Assembly (NCBI GenBank): GCA_028713635.1
Contig: JAQTNX010000004.1
Coordinates: 1 to 45,311, forward strand
Source of the DNA: Candidatus Bipolaricaulis sp.
Lineage (GTDB): Bacteria > Bipolaricaulota > Bipolaricaulia > UBA7950 > UBA9294
Length of the DNA stretch: 45,311 nucleotides
Direction of reading: 5' to 3'
The notes under the pieces were generated by a model, which saw nothing but the letters and a program-made list of their open reading frames with translations, was not told where the DNA came from and ran no database searches. The stretch's first letter is position 1; each line of letters begins with the position of its first letter. Positions 31,411 through 40,060 of the stretch are shown here, piece after piece. The position numbers and the translations under genes are program-made.

Positions 31411-32745
31411 ATGTTCCGGGTTGTCTTGATGGTGGGCCTCTTGGCTGCGACCTTCGCGCCGCTGTACTTGGTGGGCTCGCTGCCGCCACCGAGCAACGCC
31501 TACGTCGACAATTTCGAGCGGCTCTGGCATGCACTCGATGCCGCGTATCCTTACTTCGCGGAGGCCGGGGTCAACTGGAATGCCATGCGTGACGCGTATC
31601 GCCCGCGCGTTGCCCAAGCCGCGAATGACATCGACTACGCCAACCTCGTGGATGAGATGCTTGCGGCCCTGAACGACGGGCATACCGGCGTCCTGACCCC
31701 GGCGCCACGCCGCGGGCGGACGTACTTCGGCGTTGCGCGGGCGTTGAGCGACGGGATCGTCATCGACCAGATTGGGCCGACGGGGCAACGGGCCGGGCTG
31801 GCGCGAGGCGACCGGCTGGTTGACGTGGGCGGACGCCCAGTGGAAGAGGCCCTGCTCGCCCTGCCGGCCTGGCTGCGTGCCGGGTCCACGGAGCAGCACC
31901 GGCGCGCGGTCGCAGCGAGGAACGTCCTGAGCTCAACGGAGAGGGAGCTTGCAGTGGCCGCCGATCATGCCGACGGCCGCAGCGAGACCGTGATCCTGCG
32001 CGCTCCGACCGAAGCCGCACCGGGACGCGGCACGGCCGTGCCCGCGCAGGAGCCGGCCAGCCCGGTGATCGTGGGGCGCCGATTGCCTTCCGGGTTCGGC
32101 TACATCCAAGTCCCGACGCTCTCCGCGAGCTCGAGCCACGATCTCGTCCGGGAGTTCGATGCCGCGCTGGGTGCGCTCTCCGGGAGCCCGGGGCTCATCC
32201 TCGACCTCCGTGGCAACGGCGGCGGCGACTCGCGCATCGGGGATCGGATTGCAGGTCGCTTCGTCGTCCGCCGCTTTGTCTACGGCGTAGAGTCGTACCG
32301 ACTTCCTCTTCCCCAGAGGCTGTGGGTGCGACGATTCCCGTACGCCGTGCGTCCGCGCGGTGAGACTTACGACCGCCCGCTCGTCCTTCTGATCGACAGC
32401 TCCTGCTTCAGCTCGGCGGAGATGCTCATCGTCGCCCTCGTGGACTCAGGTCGGGCCACGGCCGTCGGACGCCCGACGGGAGGCGGGAGCGGGAATCCCG
32501 TGACATTCGCCCTCCCGAACGGCGGGCAAGTGCGGTTCTCGACCGGCGCCTTCCACAGGAGTGACGGTACGTTGATCGAGGGCGTGGGCATCGCCCCCGA
32601 CGTCTTGGTGAGCTACACGGTAGCGGACTTCCGCGCAGGGCGCGATCCTGACCTGGAGGCCGCTGAGGCAGTCCTCTCGGGCCAGACTATCGCCCCGAGA
32701 TCAGTACAGGGATTGCAGGCGTCGGCCCGGGAGCGCGTGCCGTAG
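31411..32745 (+). CDS. S41 family carboxy-terminal-processing-type peptidase (444 aa)
   Basis: A signal or anchor helix (VVLMVGLLAATFAPLYLVG) precedes a helical tail-specific protease N-domain. A PDZ-like segment (VIDQIGPTGQRAGLARGDRLVDVGGRPV) and the S41 catalytic core follow: GFGYIQVPTL, GLILDLRGNGGGD, PLVLLIDSSCFSSAEMLIVALVD and GRPTGGGSGNP. The nucleophile is expected in DSSCFSSAE. The Lys of CtpA-type enzymes is not evident at the usual place, so a Tricorn-like S41 subgroup is more likely. It is probably exported. GGGAGGGGAG precedes ATG 31411. Confidence 0.87.
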   Translation: MFRVVLMVGLLAATFAPLYLVGSLPPPSNAYVDNFERLWHALDAAYPYFAEAGVNWNAMRDAYRPRVAQAANDIDYANLVDEMLAALNDGHTGVLTPAPRRGRTYFGVARALSDGIVIDQIGPTGQRAGLARGDRLVDVGGRPVEEALLALPAWLRAGSTEQHRRAVAARNVLSSTERELAVAADHADGRSETVILRAPTEAAPGRGTAVPAQEPASPVIVGRRLPSGFGYIQVPTLSASSSHDLVREFDAALGALSGSPGLILDLRGNGGGDSRIGDRIAGRFVVRRFVYGVESYRLPLPQRLWVRRFPYAVRPRGETYDRPLVLLIDSSCFSSAEMLIVALVDSGRATAVGRPTGGGSGNPVTFALPNGGQVRFSTGAFHRSDGTLIEGVGIAPDVLVSYTVADFRAGRDPDLEAAEAVLSGQTIAPRSVQGLQASARERVP

Positions 32746-32938
32746 GCGGGCGCACGATCGAATTCTGCAGCCGCGTAGGGTCTTGCTGCTGGATAGCAGG
32801 AACGAGACGCGACCCTCGCGACGCGATTCCGCAGATGGCTCTACGTGTTGGGCAGGCTCAGCCTGGATGTGCCTCTGGACCGGATTGTGTACACTGGGCG
32901 GTTCTGCATTCGCTTACAGACGTGGGGGTGCTTCTGCG

Positions 32939-34006
32939 ATGAGTGTGTGGAAACTGTCCATTCTGGCAATAGTTCTTGGATTCCTTGTCGGCTTCGGCCT
33001 GCTCGCGCCCAGGAGCGAGGGAACCGGGCCGATCTCGACCGACGTTCGATGGAGCATCGAAGACACCACCGTGCACGCGACCGTCACCAAGCCCCGTCAC
33101 TCCGAGGGCAGGGGCCCGGCGGTGTTGTTCGTCGCCGGAAGCGGCCCGACCAGTCGGGACTGGACATCCCCTCTCCTTGAGGGCGAGAACGGGAGTGCAC
33201 GGCTGCTGGCCGAAGTGCTCGCAGAGAGGGGCTACGTCACGCTCCGCTACGACAAGAGGACGACAGGGCCGGACGCCATGCCCAACATCCTCAAGCTGAC
33301 CGGCAAGATCAGCATGGCGAGCCACCTCGCGGAGGTCGCCAGTGCGGTCAAGTTCCTCGCCGCGCGATCGGACGTCGATCCGTCCAGGATCTACATCCTG
33401 ACCAGCAGCGAGGGCGCCATCCACGCTCTGAACTACGTGCGCGGCAACCCGGACATCCCCCTGGCCGGGATGATCCTGACCGGAGCCCCCGGACGGACGA
33501 TTGGCGCGGTCGCCGAGACGCAGGTGGGGGCGATCCTGTCGCGCAGCGAGGACGCAGAGGCGCTGCTTGCGTCGTACAAGCAGGCCGTCGACGCGTTTCT
33601 CGTCGGGAAGGAGATGGTCGTGGATCCCAAGTTCCCGGTGGCGGTCCAGCAGGTTCTCGGAGCGCTCGCTGCGCCGGTGAACCAGCCGTTCGTGCGCGAG
33701 CTGTGGGCGCTCGACATCGCCCCCTGGCTGGCCGAAGTGACCATTCCCACACTGGTCGTGATCGGGAAGAAGGACATCCAGGTCGACTGGCAGCTGGACG
33801 GGCAACCGCTCGAGGTACAGGCGGCGCGGAATCCGGCGGTGTCGTTCGCCTACCCGGAAGATGCCAATCACGTCTTGAAGTACGAACCCAAGGCGCGTGA
33901 GGCGCTGACGCCGGCGGATGTGGCGACCTACAACCTGCCGAGCCAAGTCCTCGACCCCGAGACCGTGACCCGAATCCTGGAATGGCTGCACAGCCAAGAT
34001 TCGTGA
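32939..34006 (+). CDS. exported or membrane-anchored alpha/beta hydrolase (355 aa)
   Basis: An N-terminal helix (LSILAIVLGFLVGFGLLAP) leads to an alpha/beta hydrolase core: GPAVLFVAGSGPTSRDW (oxyanion region), YVTLRYDKRTTG, IYILTSSEGAIHAL (nucleophile elbow reads SSEG, a variant of GxSxG), TLVVIGKKDIQVDW (acid) and EDANHVLKYEP (His). It resembles the dienelactone hydrolase/S9-like esterases. A second alpha/beta hydrolase with the same anchor design follows 90 bp later, so they may form one unit. Substrate unknown. Confidence 0.86.
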   Translation: MSVWKLSILAIVLGFLVGFGLLAPRSEGTGPISTDVRWSIEDTTVHATVTKPRHSEGRGPAVLFVAGSGPTSRDWTSPLLEGENGSARLLAEVLAERGYVTLRYDKRTTGPDAMPNILKLTGKISMASHLAEVASAVKFLAARSDVDPSRIYILTSSEGAIHALNYVRGNPDIPLAGMILTGAPGRTIGAVAETQVGAILSRSEDAEALLASYKQAVDAFLVGKEMVVDPKFPVAVQQVLGALAAPVNQPFVRELWALDIAPWLAEVTIPTLVVIGKKDIQVDWQLDGQPLEVQAARNPAVSFAYPEDANHVLKYEPKAREALTPADVATYNLPSQVLDPETVTRILEWLHSQDS

Positions 34007-34096
34007 GTGCCGCGCTGCCCCTTGGCCACGCCCGCGGCCTGCGCGGGGGCAGAGTGCTGCAGGAGCCCGAGAGGCTCGAAAGCTGAGGAGAGAGCC

Positions 34097-35047
34097 ATGT
34101 CAAGAGCGATCCTGATGGGTGTGGTCGTTGGGTTGGTCCTTGGCCTGGGGCTCCTCTCCGGGGCTTTCCTACGCGACATGGATCGCGCGCGCGATCGAGT
34201 CAGCAAGGGAAGCGCCCTCGTCTCGTCTCCCTACGGGAATATCGAGTACGCAGAAGGAGGTGCCGGGCCCTCGGTCTTGGTTGTCCACGGAAGTGGAGGT
34301 GGGTTCGACCAAGGCGAGCTGATCGCGCGAACCGTTCTAGGCGGCCAGTTCCACTGGATCGCGCCCTCGCGGTTCGGATACCTCCGGTCGAGCTTGCCGG
34401 AGAGCGCCTCATTCGACGATCAGGCCGACGCCTACGCGTACTTGCTCGATCAACTCGGCGTGGACCGAGTCGCGGTGGTCGCGATGTCGCATGGTGGACC
34501 GTCTGCTCTGCTGTTCGCCGTTCGCCATCCCGAGCGCGTGTCGTCGCTCACACTGCTCTCGTGCGGCGTCGCGTCGACGTCCGCTGCCGCGCAGGCGCAA
34601 GCCAGCCGGCAGGGCAATATGCTCGCCTGGGTTTTCCAGCACGACTTCGCGTACTGGGGTATGACTAAGGTGTTTCGGAAGACCTTCCTCGGCCTGATCG
34701 GGGCAACGGGGACGGTGGTTGCCTCGCTCACTCCTGACCAGCGCGAGATGGTCGACGCGTTCGTCGATGGGATGAACCCGGCGTCGCTTCGCAGCGCAGG
34801 CGCCCTGTTCGACAACAAGGCGGCCATGCCGAATGAACGGATTGCCGCCATCTCGGCCCCAACCCTGGTCGTCCACGCCGTGGACGACACGCTGCAGATC
34901 TTCCGCAACGCTGAGTTCGCTGCAGCCACGATACCGAGCGTGGATCTCCTGCGATTCGAGACAGGTGGGCACGTTCTTGCGATCGTCGAGCAGGCACTTG
35001 TGAGCAAGGCCGTTCAAGAGCACATCCAGAGGCACCTCAGCCCGTAG
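34097..35047 (+). CDS. membrane-anchored alpha/beta hydrolase (316 aa)
   Basis: The N-terminal helix (AILMGVVVGLVLGLGLLSGAF) is followed by a classical alpha/beta hydrolase fold: GPSVLVVHGSGGGFDQG (oxyanion loop), WIAPSRFGYLRSSLP, VAVVAMSHGGPSALLFA (nucleophile elbow, Ser in MSHGG), TLVVHAVDDTLQIF (acid) and ETGGHVLAIV (His). The catalytic triad is complete. AGGAGAGAG precedes ATG 34097. It differs enough from the preceding hydrolase that it is not a recent duplicate. Confidence 0.88.
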   Translation: MSRAILMGVVVGLVLGLGLLSGAFLRDMDRARDRVSKGSALVSSPYGNIEYAEGGAGPSVLVVHGSGGGFDQGELIARTVLGGQFHWIAPSRFGYLRSSLPESASFDDQADAYAYLLDQLGVDRVAVVAMSHGGPSALLFAVRHPERVSSLTLLSCGVASTSAAAQAQASRQGNMLAWVFQHDFAYWGMTKVFRKTFLGLIGATGTVVASLTPDQREMVDAFVDGMNPASLRSAGALFDNKAAMPNERIAAISAPTLVVHAVDDTLQIFRNAEFAAATIPSVDLLRFETGGHVLAIVEQALVSKAVQEHIQRHLSP

Positions 35048-35620
35048 GACGGTCTGTAGTCATCAAGGTTTCCAGGCGGGATGGATCCGGGTGCCGACCG
35101 GATCGCGCGAAGTCTTCCTGAATTGGGTTGGCGCCGCGGGGCGGCGAGGCGGCGTCAGCGCACCATGGCGCGTGCGGTTCGACACCCTGTCGTGCGTGAA
35201 GGCGCCATTCCCGGATGCCCGGCTCCCAGGACGATCCCGGCGGCTCTACGGCACCATGACGACTTGCGAGCACGCGTGCAAGGTTGCCGCTGCCGACGCG
35301 CCCACTGCGAGAGGCGGGCATCACGAAGAGTGAGGACCTGAGCATCCGCGCCCAGCGAGCGTGACGTTGCGCAGCGACTCCCAGGTTGCTCGCTGGGCGC
35401 GTAGCCATCTGCAGAAAGCGGGTATCCATACCGCACGCGCCGAGAGCGGACAGGAAGTCTTGCGGAGCCCGCCAGCTGCTCGGCCATGCCGAGCAGCCCT
35501 CAACCATTCGACGCGGCAACTGAACCCGGCGCCTGCACCTGCACAGGGTGCGATGGTAGGCGCCGGCATCTTGAAAGAAGGTCGGGTCTCTGTACCATTC
35601 CCGGCCAGAGGGAGGCATCT
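35048..35620. other. 573-bp non-coding stretch with two strong hairpins
   Basis: No protein-like frame is seen on either strand. CGCGCCCAGCGAGC (35347-35360) and GCTCGCTGGGCGCG (35388-35401) are perfect 14-bp inverted repeats around 27 nt. GCTGCTCGGC (35475-35484) and GCCGAGCAGC (35488-35497) form a 10-bp stem with a 3-nt loop. The rest is featureless. Confidence 0.6.
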
Positions 35621-35863
35621 ATGAAATGGCATGCCGGGGTGGGCTCCATTGTGACGGGCCTGGTTCTGGTCGCTGTGGGACAGCTTGTCCAGCGCACGAT
35701 CCCGCTCCTGGGACGCGCCGCGTATCAGGCAGCCGCGGCGGGGAGCTACAGTCCCGCCGACTATCGGGTCCCGCTGACTGGCTACTACCTGGTCGCCGTC
35801 GCCCTCATCGTCCTCGGTGTAGTCCTTGCTGTGCTGGAACACCGACGTGGTGCAGGACGGTAG
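35621..35863 (+). CDS. small two-helix membrane protein (80 aa)
   Basis: GGAGG lies five bases before ATG 35621, supporting translation. The protein begins MKWHAGVGSIVTGLVLVAVGQLV (helix 1). A loop with AAAAGSYSPADYRVPL follows, then YYLVAVALIVLGVVLAVLEHRR (helix 2) with a basic C-terminus. No family is recognised. It stands alone between two non-coding gaps. Confidence 0.6.
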   Translation: MKWHAGVGSIVTGLVLVAVGQLVQRTIPLLGRAAYQAAAAGSYSPADYRVPLTGYYLVAVALIVLGVVLAVLEHRRGAGR

Positions 35864-36229
35864 CGCCGCCCCTTCGCGTCCAGGCTCAGACGGCGAGACC
35901 TGCGCACCCCTTTTGGCTTGTCACGATCAGGGGAAGGGTCATGTCCCGCGATCGCGCATTGCGTTCCGAAGTCAGCGCTCGTCAACAGCTCGCAGCTGCC
36001 AGTGGATGGTCGCGTAGCGGACGCCGAGATGTTCGATGATCCCCTCTTGGGGAGAGCGGTGCTTGCGGTACGCGGACACTGTCCAGGGCAGCCTCCGAGT
36101 CGGAGACGATGGCCGCGAATGCAGGGCGGCTGATGGGTCGATGCTTGCGGACTCCTCGCGATGGGAAGAGCGAAGATCTGCCCCCGCCGACCCTAGCCCG
36201 GCGGCAGCCCCTGGTGGTCCGTTCCGTTC
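35864..36229. other. intergenic, no gene seen
   Basis: A 366-bp gap downstream of both the two-helix protein and the convergent DUF998 gene. Short frames here are Arg/Ser-rich and lack ribosome sites. No T-rich terminator was seen. Confidence 0.5.
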
Positions 36230-36880
36230 TCACACGCCGGCGCGACGCCGGACGCGGTGCTCAGGCAGCCGGAAGAGCCACAGCGCGACGACGAACATCC
36301 ACTGCAGGTAGCTGAAGATGGTGATTCTCTCAAGGAGTCCGGATGCCCCGAACCCCGTGGCAACCGATGCGGCCGCGAGCCCTCCGGAGACGAATACCAC
36401 GATGAGGCTGGCAAACGAGTGGCGCGCCATCGCCGTCTCTTGCGTCGCACGAAGCCAGAGGCCGAAGAACAGCATCGACAACATCGAGAGGATGGAGCTT
36501 GAGCCGGCGAGCACGATGTGGACCGCTCCGGTCGCCGTGACGGCCGGTCCCGCGGGGTCCTGCGGGACGAAGACGGTCGCTAGCCCGACGAGTCCCCCGA
36601 GGAACAGGAACCCTGTCGCGATCAGCCCGAAGCGGCGCTTCTCCTCGGGCCGGGAGCGAACGCAACGAAGCACGCCGTACGCGAACGCGAGACCGGCCAG
36701 GTTGTAGAGGACGAAGAGAGGATCGAGAAGTGCCTTGTTGGGTGCTCCGCTCGCGACGAGCTCGCTGATGGCTTCGGAGTAGTGGCTGTAGCCGGGGCGG
36801 ATCAGCCCGCCGAGCACCACGACCACCAGATACGTCACAGGCGCAAGGATTCCGCCAGATAGCCACGCCCTCTTGCTCAT
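36230..36880 (-). CDS. DUF998 family membrane protein (216 aa)
   Basis: Six hydrophobic helices are visible, with the DUF998 hallmarks: GGILAPVTYLVVVVLGGLIRPGYSHYSEAISELVASGAPNK at the start (the YSHYSEAISEL segment is the most conserved), then LLDPLFVLYNLAGL, VFVPQDPAGPA and AGSSSILSML. The function is unknown; the family is widespread in bacteria and archaea. ATG 36880 is favoured over one 24 bases upstream because the protein then begins MSKRAW just before the first helix and has a GAGGTG ribosome site. Confidence 0.86.
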   Translation of the reverse strand: MSKRAWLSGGILAPVTYLVVVVLGGLIRPGYSHYSEAISELVASGAPNKALLDPLFVLYNLAGLAFAYGVLRCVRSRPEEKRRFGLIATGFLFLGGLVGLATVFVPQDPAGPAVTATGAVHIVLAGSSSILSMLSMLFFGLWLRATQETAMARHSFASLIVVFVSGGLAAASVATGFGASGLLERITIFSYLQWMFVVALWLFRLPEHRVRRRAGV

Positions 36881-37084
36881 GCCGACACCTCGCTCCGCCG
36901 CCATCGGCCATCACGCCTTCGTTCAGCCTAGCGTAGATCGGAATCCGCTCCAATTCGCCGCGCCGGGCGGCGCCCCGAGGACACCGTAGAGTCGCGGAGT
37001 CCGATCAGAGCCCGACGAAGCTCGCCACATACTCCGTCTGGGTGGATCGTGCTTCGAGCATGGGCTCCCTCACGAGATGATGGA

Positions 37085-37144
37085 GGTGATGGGGTCAGAT
37101 CTTCATTCTTGGTGATGGGGTCAGATCTTCATTCTTGGTGATGG
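37085..37144. repeat. 26-bp tandem repeat at one end of the RAYT gene
   Basis: The 26-bp unit GGTGATGGGGTCAGATCTTC-ATTCTT occurs perfectly at 37085-37110 and 37111-37136, then its first 8 bases again at 37137-37144. The transposase stop codon (37129-37131) lies inside the second copy. An inverted copy lies at the other end (38019-38044). Confidence 0.85.
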
Positions 37145-37992
37145 CTCTTCCGCGCAACGCGTGCCGCGATTGTGCTGAGGGTGGACGGCCGCAGACCGAC
37201 AAAGGCGGCAACCTCTTGTAGCGTGTACTCGTGGACGCGCGTAGCGGCGTGGATCTGAAGGTCCCGCGCCCCTCTGTCGAGAACACGCGAGAACAGCTCC
37301 GCCAAACTCGGCCGAGTTACAGGCCGCTCGCGCCGCGGCAGTTCTCTCGCCGCCTCGTGGTCAGAGAGGAGCGGCTTGAGCTCTGCAACGAAGTCGTCGC
37401 CGCCGAGCAGTATCCCACCGCGCAGTTCAGTCCAGACATCAACGTCGCGACCATTCTCGACGAACCCGCGATAGATGCGCGTCGCGCGGCGCGGATCGCG
37501 ATCGAGTTGCTCGAGAATCCAGCCTGCCGTGAGGAACAGCGGAGCCCCGACAAGCGCAGCTGTTGCACGGTAGCTCGACCACCGCCAGTCCTTCGCCGAG
37601 CGAACCATCTCGGCGCGCACAGGGTTCAGCACGACGTACCGTGCAAGTTCCAGGAGGTGACTCTCCTTCTCGACCACGATCGCCTTGAACCGCCCCTGCA
37701 GCACATGGCCGCTACGCATGTGCCGTCGGTTGAAGGCCTGGGTGTAGACACCGTTCAGGTGTCGCATCCCCCGCGACAGATTCGGCTCCGGCGTTTCGAC
37801 GAGCAGGTGGTAGTGATTCGTCATCAAGCAGTAGCCATGGCAGATCCAACCGAAGCGCTCCACCGTGTCCGCGAGGGTCTGCAGAAACAACTTCCGGTCA
37901 GGATCGACGAGAAAGATGTCCTGCCGCGCATTGCCGCGACTCGTCACGTGATAGACCGCTCCCTCGTACTCCAGTCGCAACGGACGTGCCAT
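37129..37992 (-). CDS. REP-associated tyrosine transposase (RAYT), Y1/HUH type (287 aa)
   Basis: The N-terminus MARPLRLEYEGAVYHVTSRGNARQDIF is diagnostic, followed by WICHGYCLMTNHYHLLVETPEPNLSRGMRHLNGVYTQAFNRRH. MTNHYHLL contains the HUH metal-binding pair, and the catalytic Tyr lies in the following helix (GVYTQAFN). LELARYVVLNPVRAEMV and DWRWSSYRA complete the domain. The last ~60 residues form a DnaA-like helix-turn-helix (YTLQEVAAFVGLRPSTLSTIAARV). RAYTs cut single-stranded DNA at palindromic repeats and are usually domesticated single copies. The gene is flanked by inverted 26-bp repeats and looks intact. Confidence 0.93.
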   Translation of the reverse strand: MARPLRLEYEGAVYHVTSRGNARQDIFLVDPDRKLFLQTLADTVERFGWICHGYCLMTNHYHLLVETPEPNLSRGMRHLNGVYTQAFNRRHMRSGHVLQGRFKAIVVEKESHLLELARYVVLNPVRAEMVRSAKDWRWSSYRATAALVGAPLFLTAGWILEQLDRDPRRATRIYRGFVENGRDVDVWTELRGGILLGGDDFVAELKPLLSDHEAARELPRRERPVTRPSLAELFSRVLDRGARDLQIHAATRVHEYTLQEVAAFVGLRPSTLSTIAARVARKSHHQE

Positions 37993-38018
37993 GGCGGCAG
38001 TCTACTCGAAGTGAGGTG

Positions 38019-38044
38019 AAGAGTGAAGATCTGACCCCATCGCC
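38019..38044. repeat. inverted copy of the RAYT-flanking 26-bp repeat
   Basis: This segment is the reverse complement of the 37085-37110 unit with two mismatches in 26, and lies 26 bp upstream of the transposase ATG. Shorter relatives of its core (CTGACCCCATCGCC) recur near 38393-38406, and CTGACCCC variants near 38500-38520 and 40246. These mark repeated joins in the island. Confidence 0.8.
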
Positions 38045-38046
38045 CG

Positions 38047-38121
38047 AAGCTCCTGCTTCTCGCGCATGCCATCTACGAAAGCATGGAGCCGTTCCGCGCT
38101 CCCGCCGAGGAGGTGGGTTGA
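38047..38121 (+). pseudogene. IS110 transposase C-terminal remnant, copy 1
   Basis: Twenty-four codons read KLLLLAHAIYESMEPFRAPAEEVG then stop, followed by ACATTCGATACAGCATCTGAC. The same end, with 217-bp offset and no gaps, occurs at 38264-38338. This is the tail and right end of an IS110-type transposase, truncated by the RAYT repeat. Confidence 0.7.
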
Positions 38122-38140
38122 CATTCGATACAGCATCTGA

Positions 38141-38338
38141 CCTCAGCGCTTATTCGAAGCGACTCTGTCTGCTGCCCGCTTCAACCCCGGCATCCGCGCC
38201 ATCTACCGCCGACTGAAGGACGAGGGCAAGCCGGACAAGGTTGCACGGATCGCCGCAGCGCGGAAGCTCCTGCTTCTCGCGCATGCCATCTACGAGAGTG
38301 GAGACTGCTTCAGATCTCCCACCGAGGAGGTGAGTTGA
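38141..38338 (+). pseudogene. IS110 transposase C-terminal remnant, copy 2
   Basis: The frame reads EATLSAARFNPGIRAIYRRL, then KDEGKPDKVARIAAARKLLLLAH and AIYESGDCFRSPTEEVS before TGA at 38336. RFNPGIRAIYRRL and GKPDKVARIAAARKLL are typical of the Transposase_20 domain at the C-terminus of IS110 transposases, which holds the catalytic Ser region. The N-terminal two thirds are missing. The orientation is opposite to the IS110 N-terminal halves downstream, so these come from at least two insertion events. Confidence 0.78.
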
Positions 38339-38445
38339 CTTCCGATACAGCATCTGACTCCCGCGCCTCTCCTAGACATCAAGAGTAAAGAGCTGACCCC
38401 ATCGCCTCACGAAAGGCCATGGTAGACCCTACCGCGCCGCTGTAG

Positions 38446-38465
38446 CGTCGCAGCTCGCTGCGACG
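38446..38465. repeat. near-palindromic hairpin
   Basis: CGTCGCAGC (38446-38454) and GCTGCGACG (38457-38465) are perfect reverse complements separated by TC. It lies between the IS110 remnants, close to the ATGGTAGACCC motif (38419-38429) that also occurs at the left ends of both IS110 halves. Confidence 0.55.
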
Positions 38466-38517
38466 TTGTTCCGCGCGTTGGGATGCGTGATAGCAAGACC
38501 TGACCCCGCCGCCTGAC

Positions 38518-39189
38518 CCCCTCCTCGATGATCCTGGCGTACTTCACTCCCACGCTTGGGATCTGGCGAATCGTCGCCCGACGCAGTCGTGCGAGTCGCC
38601 GCAGGTCGTCGCGGAAGCTGAGGAACCTCAGGAACCAGAGGTTGTCGGCATCGTGAGTCGCCGCGAGGAGTTCGGGAGAGACGGCCTGAAGATCGACCTG
38701 CAGCCGATTCAGCACGCGCAGCTTCTCGGTGACGAGTTGGCGGCGACGGCGGCTCAGCCGCTTCAGCTTCTCGTTCACTTCGGGTGCCGGGAGCACCTCT
38801 TGCAGCACGTCCTTCGCCATCGGCAGCTGGTCGCGGAGGTGGAACAGCTCGAGGATCTTCCGCGCGTCGATCGGGTCGGTCTTTGCCGCCCCAGGAAACA
38901 CTTCCTTGAACCGAGCGAGCTTCAGGTTGTTGACGTTGAACAGCCGGTAGCCTTTCTCCTGAACCAGGCGATCGAGAGGACGGGCGTAGCCGTTGTACCC
39001 CTCCATCGCCACGGCAACGGGGAACCCAAGCTCTGACCTTCGTTCCTCGACCCGACGGAAGAACTCCCGGAAGCCGGCCTCGCTGTGCGAGATGTCGAAC
39101 TCCTCGAGGAGCGATCCGTCGGGATCAGCGATCCCAACCCGATGTGCGTGGCAGCCGACATCAACGCCGACGCGAAGCTGAGACTCCAT
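38518..39189 (-). pseudogene. IS110 transposase, 5' portion (copy A), truncated
   Basis: From ATG 39189 the protein shows the DEDD RuvC-like domain of IS110: QLRVGVDVGCHAHRVGIAD (first Asp), VAVAMEGYNGYARPLDRLV (Glu), FNVNNLKLARFKEVF and AAKTDPIDARKI (Asp pair). A helical linker and the start of the second domain (IRQIPSVGVKYARIIEEG) follow. Similarity stops at about 38518, where a CTGACCCC join occurs; the frame runs on to 38407 as nonsense. AAGGAGG lies before the ATG. The Ser-containing C-terminal domain is absent, so it cannot be active alone. Confidence 0.88.
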
Positions 39190-39419
39190 GCGTTCCTCCT
39201 TGCAGCGCGAGTTCGCTCATCCAGGCGGTCTCGTCTACTGCTCAGAGCCACAGGTCACCCACGTTGTGAGTGCCTTAGCACCATCCCTTCGGACTTCCCT
39301 GGATGGCATAGATGACGGGGGCGGCATTTCAGAGTCGAGCGGTGTCTCCGAAGAGGCCGCGGACCCCAGGAGCCACACCCCCGTCGTGGCCAGTCTACCG
39401 CGCCGGGAGTGTCCCCGTC
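38813..39419. repeat. 607-bp direct repeat, copy A
   Basis: This segment appears identical by eye to 39454-40060, offset 641 bp. It contains the first ~125 codons of the IS110 transposase and its non-coding leader. Similarity decays but continues for ~30 bp past 39419 (CGTACGAAATACGATGGTAGACCCC against TGCACGGAATCCGATGGTAGACCCT). Confidence 0.85.
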
Positions 39420-39445
39420 TCCGTACGAAATACGATGGTAGACCC
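39190..39445 (-). ncRNA. candidate IS110 bridge RNA / left end (copy A)
   Basis: IS110-group elements carry a structured bridge (seeker) RNA in the non-coding end upstream of the transposase. This ~255-bp leader lies between the transposase ATG (39189) and the probable element edge at ATGGTAGACCC (39435-39445). GTCTACC (39393-39399) can pair with GGTAGAC (39437-39443) as a terminal stem. The target and donor loops were not assigned. The call rests on family knowledge and position, not on a folded structure. Confidence 0.4.
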
Positions 39446-39453
39446 CAGCGCTT

Positions 39454-39830
39454 TTCGCCATCGGCAGCTGGTCGCGGAGGTGGAACAGCTCGAGGATCTT
39501 CCGCGCGTCGATCGGGTCGGTCTTTGCCGCCCCAGGAAACACTTCCTTGAACCGAGCGAGCTTCAGGTTGTTGACGTTGAACAGCCGGTAGCCTTTCTCC
39601 TGAACCAGGCGATCGAGAGGACGGGCGTAGCCGTTGTACCCCTCCATCGCCACGGCAACGGGGAACCCAAGCTCTGACCTTCGTTCCTCGACCCGACGGA
39701 AGAACTCCCGGAAGCCGGCCTCGCTGTGCGAGATGTCGAACTCCTCGAGGAGCGATCCGTCGGGATCAGCGATCCCAACCCGATGTGCGTGGCAGCCGAC
39801 ATCAACGCCGACGCGAAGCTGAGACTCCAT
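39454..39830 (-). pseudogene. IS110 transposase, 5' portion (copy B), truncated
   Basis: From ATG 39830 the first ~125 residues are the same as copy A, through the DEDD Asp pair (KTDPIDARKILELFHLRDQLPMAK). They then run directly into the left end of copy A at 39454; the frame beyond it to 39255 is read-through. The gene therefore ends in the middle of the linker. Copy A lies immediately downstream, so the element appears to have been truncated by insertion of, or recombination with, copy A. Confidence 0.88.
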
Positions 39831-40060
39831 GCGTTCCTCCTTGCAGCGCGAGTTCGCTCATCCAGGCGGTCTCGTCTACTGCTCAGAGCCACAGGTCACC
39901 CACGTTGTGAGTGCCTTAGCACCATCCCTTCGGACTTCCCTGGATGGCATAGATGACGGGGGCGGCATTTCAGAGTCGAGCGGTGTCTCCGAAGAGGCCG
40001 CGGACCCCAGGAGCCACACCCCCGTCGTGGCCAGTCTACCGCGCCGGGAGTGTCCCCGTC
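39454..40060. repeat. 607-bp direct repeat, copy B
   Basis: Partner of 38813-39419. The 34 bp between the two copies (39420-39453) contains one ATGGTAGACCC motif, and a third lies just beyond this copy at 40076-40086. Confidence 0.85.

Noticed and set aside
37085-37144. CRISPR-like repeats
   Set aside because: The 26-bp units are directly tandem with no spacers and lie at the end of a transposase gene.
38407-38517. C-terminal extension of IS110 copy A read-through
   Set aside because: Sequence past the IIEEG segment is Arg-rich and unlike the IS110 second domain; it is nonsense beyond a junction.
39255-39453. C-terminal extension of IS110 copy B read-through
   Set aside because: It is the leader of copy A read in a random frame.
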